Source: Reyranella sp. (GTDB lineage Bacteria > Pseudomonadota > Alphaproteobacteria > Reyranellales > Reyranellaceae). From it: a stretch of DNA of 5,579 nucleotides. The position numbers were made by a program, and so were the translations under genes. A model generated the notes under the pieces. The model searched no databases. It was given only the letters and a program-made list of their open reading frames with translations, and was not told the origin of the DNA. Below are positions 5,070 to 5,579 of the stretch, piece by piece (within the stretch, counting starts at the first letter, position 1; the number at the start of each line of letters is the position of its first letter). The stretch covers positions 1-5,579 of the forward strand of contig SCVT01000489.1 in assembly GCA_004296815.1 (NCBI GenBank). Direction: 5' to 3'.

Positions 5070-5579
5070 TCCCGCCGCGGCCCTGCTCGGGCTGCGGGCC
5101 ATGAAGACCGTCGCCTCGGCCGGCGAGCCGATGAGCGCGGTGCGACGGACCCTGCTCGACGCGGCACGGCGCGTGATCCTGAGGATCGACGCCGATATCG
5201 ACGCGCTGCAGCCGATACTGCCCTCCGAATTCGCGGCGGGCTTTCCCGAAGGCCCGCTTCGCGAGCAGTTCACCAACGGCATGATGGTGGTCGCCCTGGC
5301 CGACGGCGTGCCGTCGCGCGAGATGGTGGCCAAGATCGAGGCGTTCGCCAAAGCCATCGGCGTGTCGACGCCGGCGCTCACCGACATCAGGCTGCTCGCC
5401 GAGCAGCACATGACCTTGTTCAAGCTCGACTTCCTGCGGCGCAGCCAGATCGCCGACATCATGAAGAACCAGCTCGAGCAGAAGGGGCCGCTCGGGCTCG
5501 CCAAGGCCGTGCTGACCATGCGCGGCGTCATGGAGGATCCGGCGCTGGCGGCGCGTTACCGCGCCTGGAACGACCTGCC
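5050..5579 (+). CDS. Helical protein of uncertain function, possibly TerB-like N-terminal region (3' end outside window)
   Basis: A frame open from ATG 5050 to the window end gives 176 residues of a longer protein. The codon pattern looks genuine, with strong third-position GC as in neighbouring genes. The start lies inside the last 20 bases of trmFO in another frame. GGGA (5039-5042) sits seven bases upstream, which suggests translational coupling. ATG 5101 is an alternative start without a visible SD. There is no signal peptide or membrane helix; the sequence is amphipathic and mostly helical. Residues 78-105 (hydrophobic, then ALADGVPS, then [16 protein letters not shown]) resemble the helix, acidic turn and helix of TerB-like domains. 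Residues 124-148 are rich in charged residues. The remainder, including [11 protein letters not shown] at 166-176, might lead into a Coq4-like C-terminal region. That is recollection of similar proteins, not something visible here. Any function in quinone synthesis or stress response is unproven. Confidence 0.75.
   Translation, partial: MRLLQPDPAAALLGLRAMKTVASAGEPMSAVRRTLLDAARRVILRIDADIDALQPILPSEFAAGFPEGPLREQFTNGMMVVALADGVPSREMVAKIEAFAKAIGVSTPALTDIRLLAEQHMTLFKLDFLRRSQIADIMKNQLEQKGPLGLAKAVLTMRGVMEDPALAARYRAWNDL

Noticed and set aside
3702..5531. 609-codon minus-strand frame opposite trmFO and the gene after it
   Set aside because: It is the antisense shadow of trmFO, which has all family motifs on the plus strand. 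The antisense translation shows no recognisable domain.
1..5579. Search for CRISPR arrays, tRNA or rRNA genes, transposase genes, terminal inverted repeats, toxin-antitoxin pairs and defence genes
   Set aside because: None was seen. The gene content is ordinary chromosomal, and the only tandem repeat is the short GPGG-coding tract.

Overview
The window is GC-rich and densely packed with bacterial chromosomal genes. The gene content points to an alphaproteobacterium: a TrmFO-type tRNA methyltransferase, several short lipoproteins, YidB and Rid-superfamily proteins, and Shine-Dalgarno (SD) sequences of the GGAGG type. The order (Hyphomicrobiales- or Rhodospirillales-like) is only an impression from sequence style. 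I see no tRNA, rRNA, CRISPR array, insertion sequence, phage gene or replication origin. Nothing suggests a mobile island.

Layout. Bases 1-1570 read rightward: the 3' end of a beta-propeller-like protein with a Gly/Pro tail (1-348), a very small predicted lipoprotein (415-525), a YidB/DUF937 protein (585-1112) and a 118-residue lipoprotein (1214-1570). Bases 1580-3648 read leftward and look like one operon, transcribed in the order Rid protein (3648-3262), MFS transporter (3234-2020), second Rid protein (1960-1580). Bases 3696-5579 read rightward again: trmFO (3696-5069), then a partial helical protein of uncertain function that overlaps the trmFO 3' end by 20 bases. The lipoprotein and the distal Rid gene converge with 9 bases between their stop codons. 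The proximal Rid gene and trmFO diverge with 47 bases between their start codons.

How the genes relate. The most distinctive unit is the Rid-MFS-Rid cassette. The two Rid proteins are about 60% identical by hand alignment. Both lack the arginine that true RidA uses to bind its imine substrate, and their 5' leaders also look homologous. This suggests a duplication of gene plus leader, with the transporter now lying between the copies. A shared metabolite-handling and export role is possible but is inference. trmFO is a housekeeping tRNA modification gene, probably translationally coupled to the gene after it. The left-hand block encodes mainly predicted envelope proteins that need not act together.

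I did not find a clearly novel system. The features most worth checking are the Rid-MFS-Rid arrangement with its duplicated leaders, a 15-base repeat shared between the yidB and distal Rid 5' regions, and a possible hairpin over the yidB ribosome binding site.
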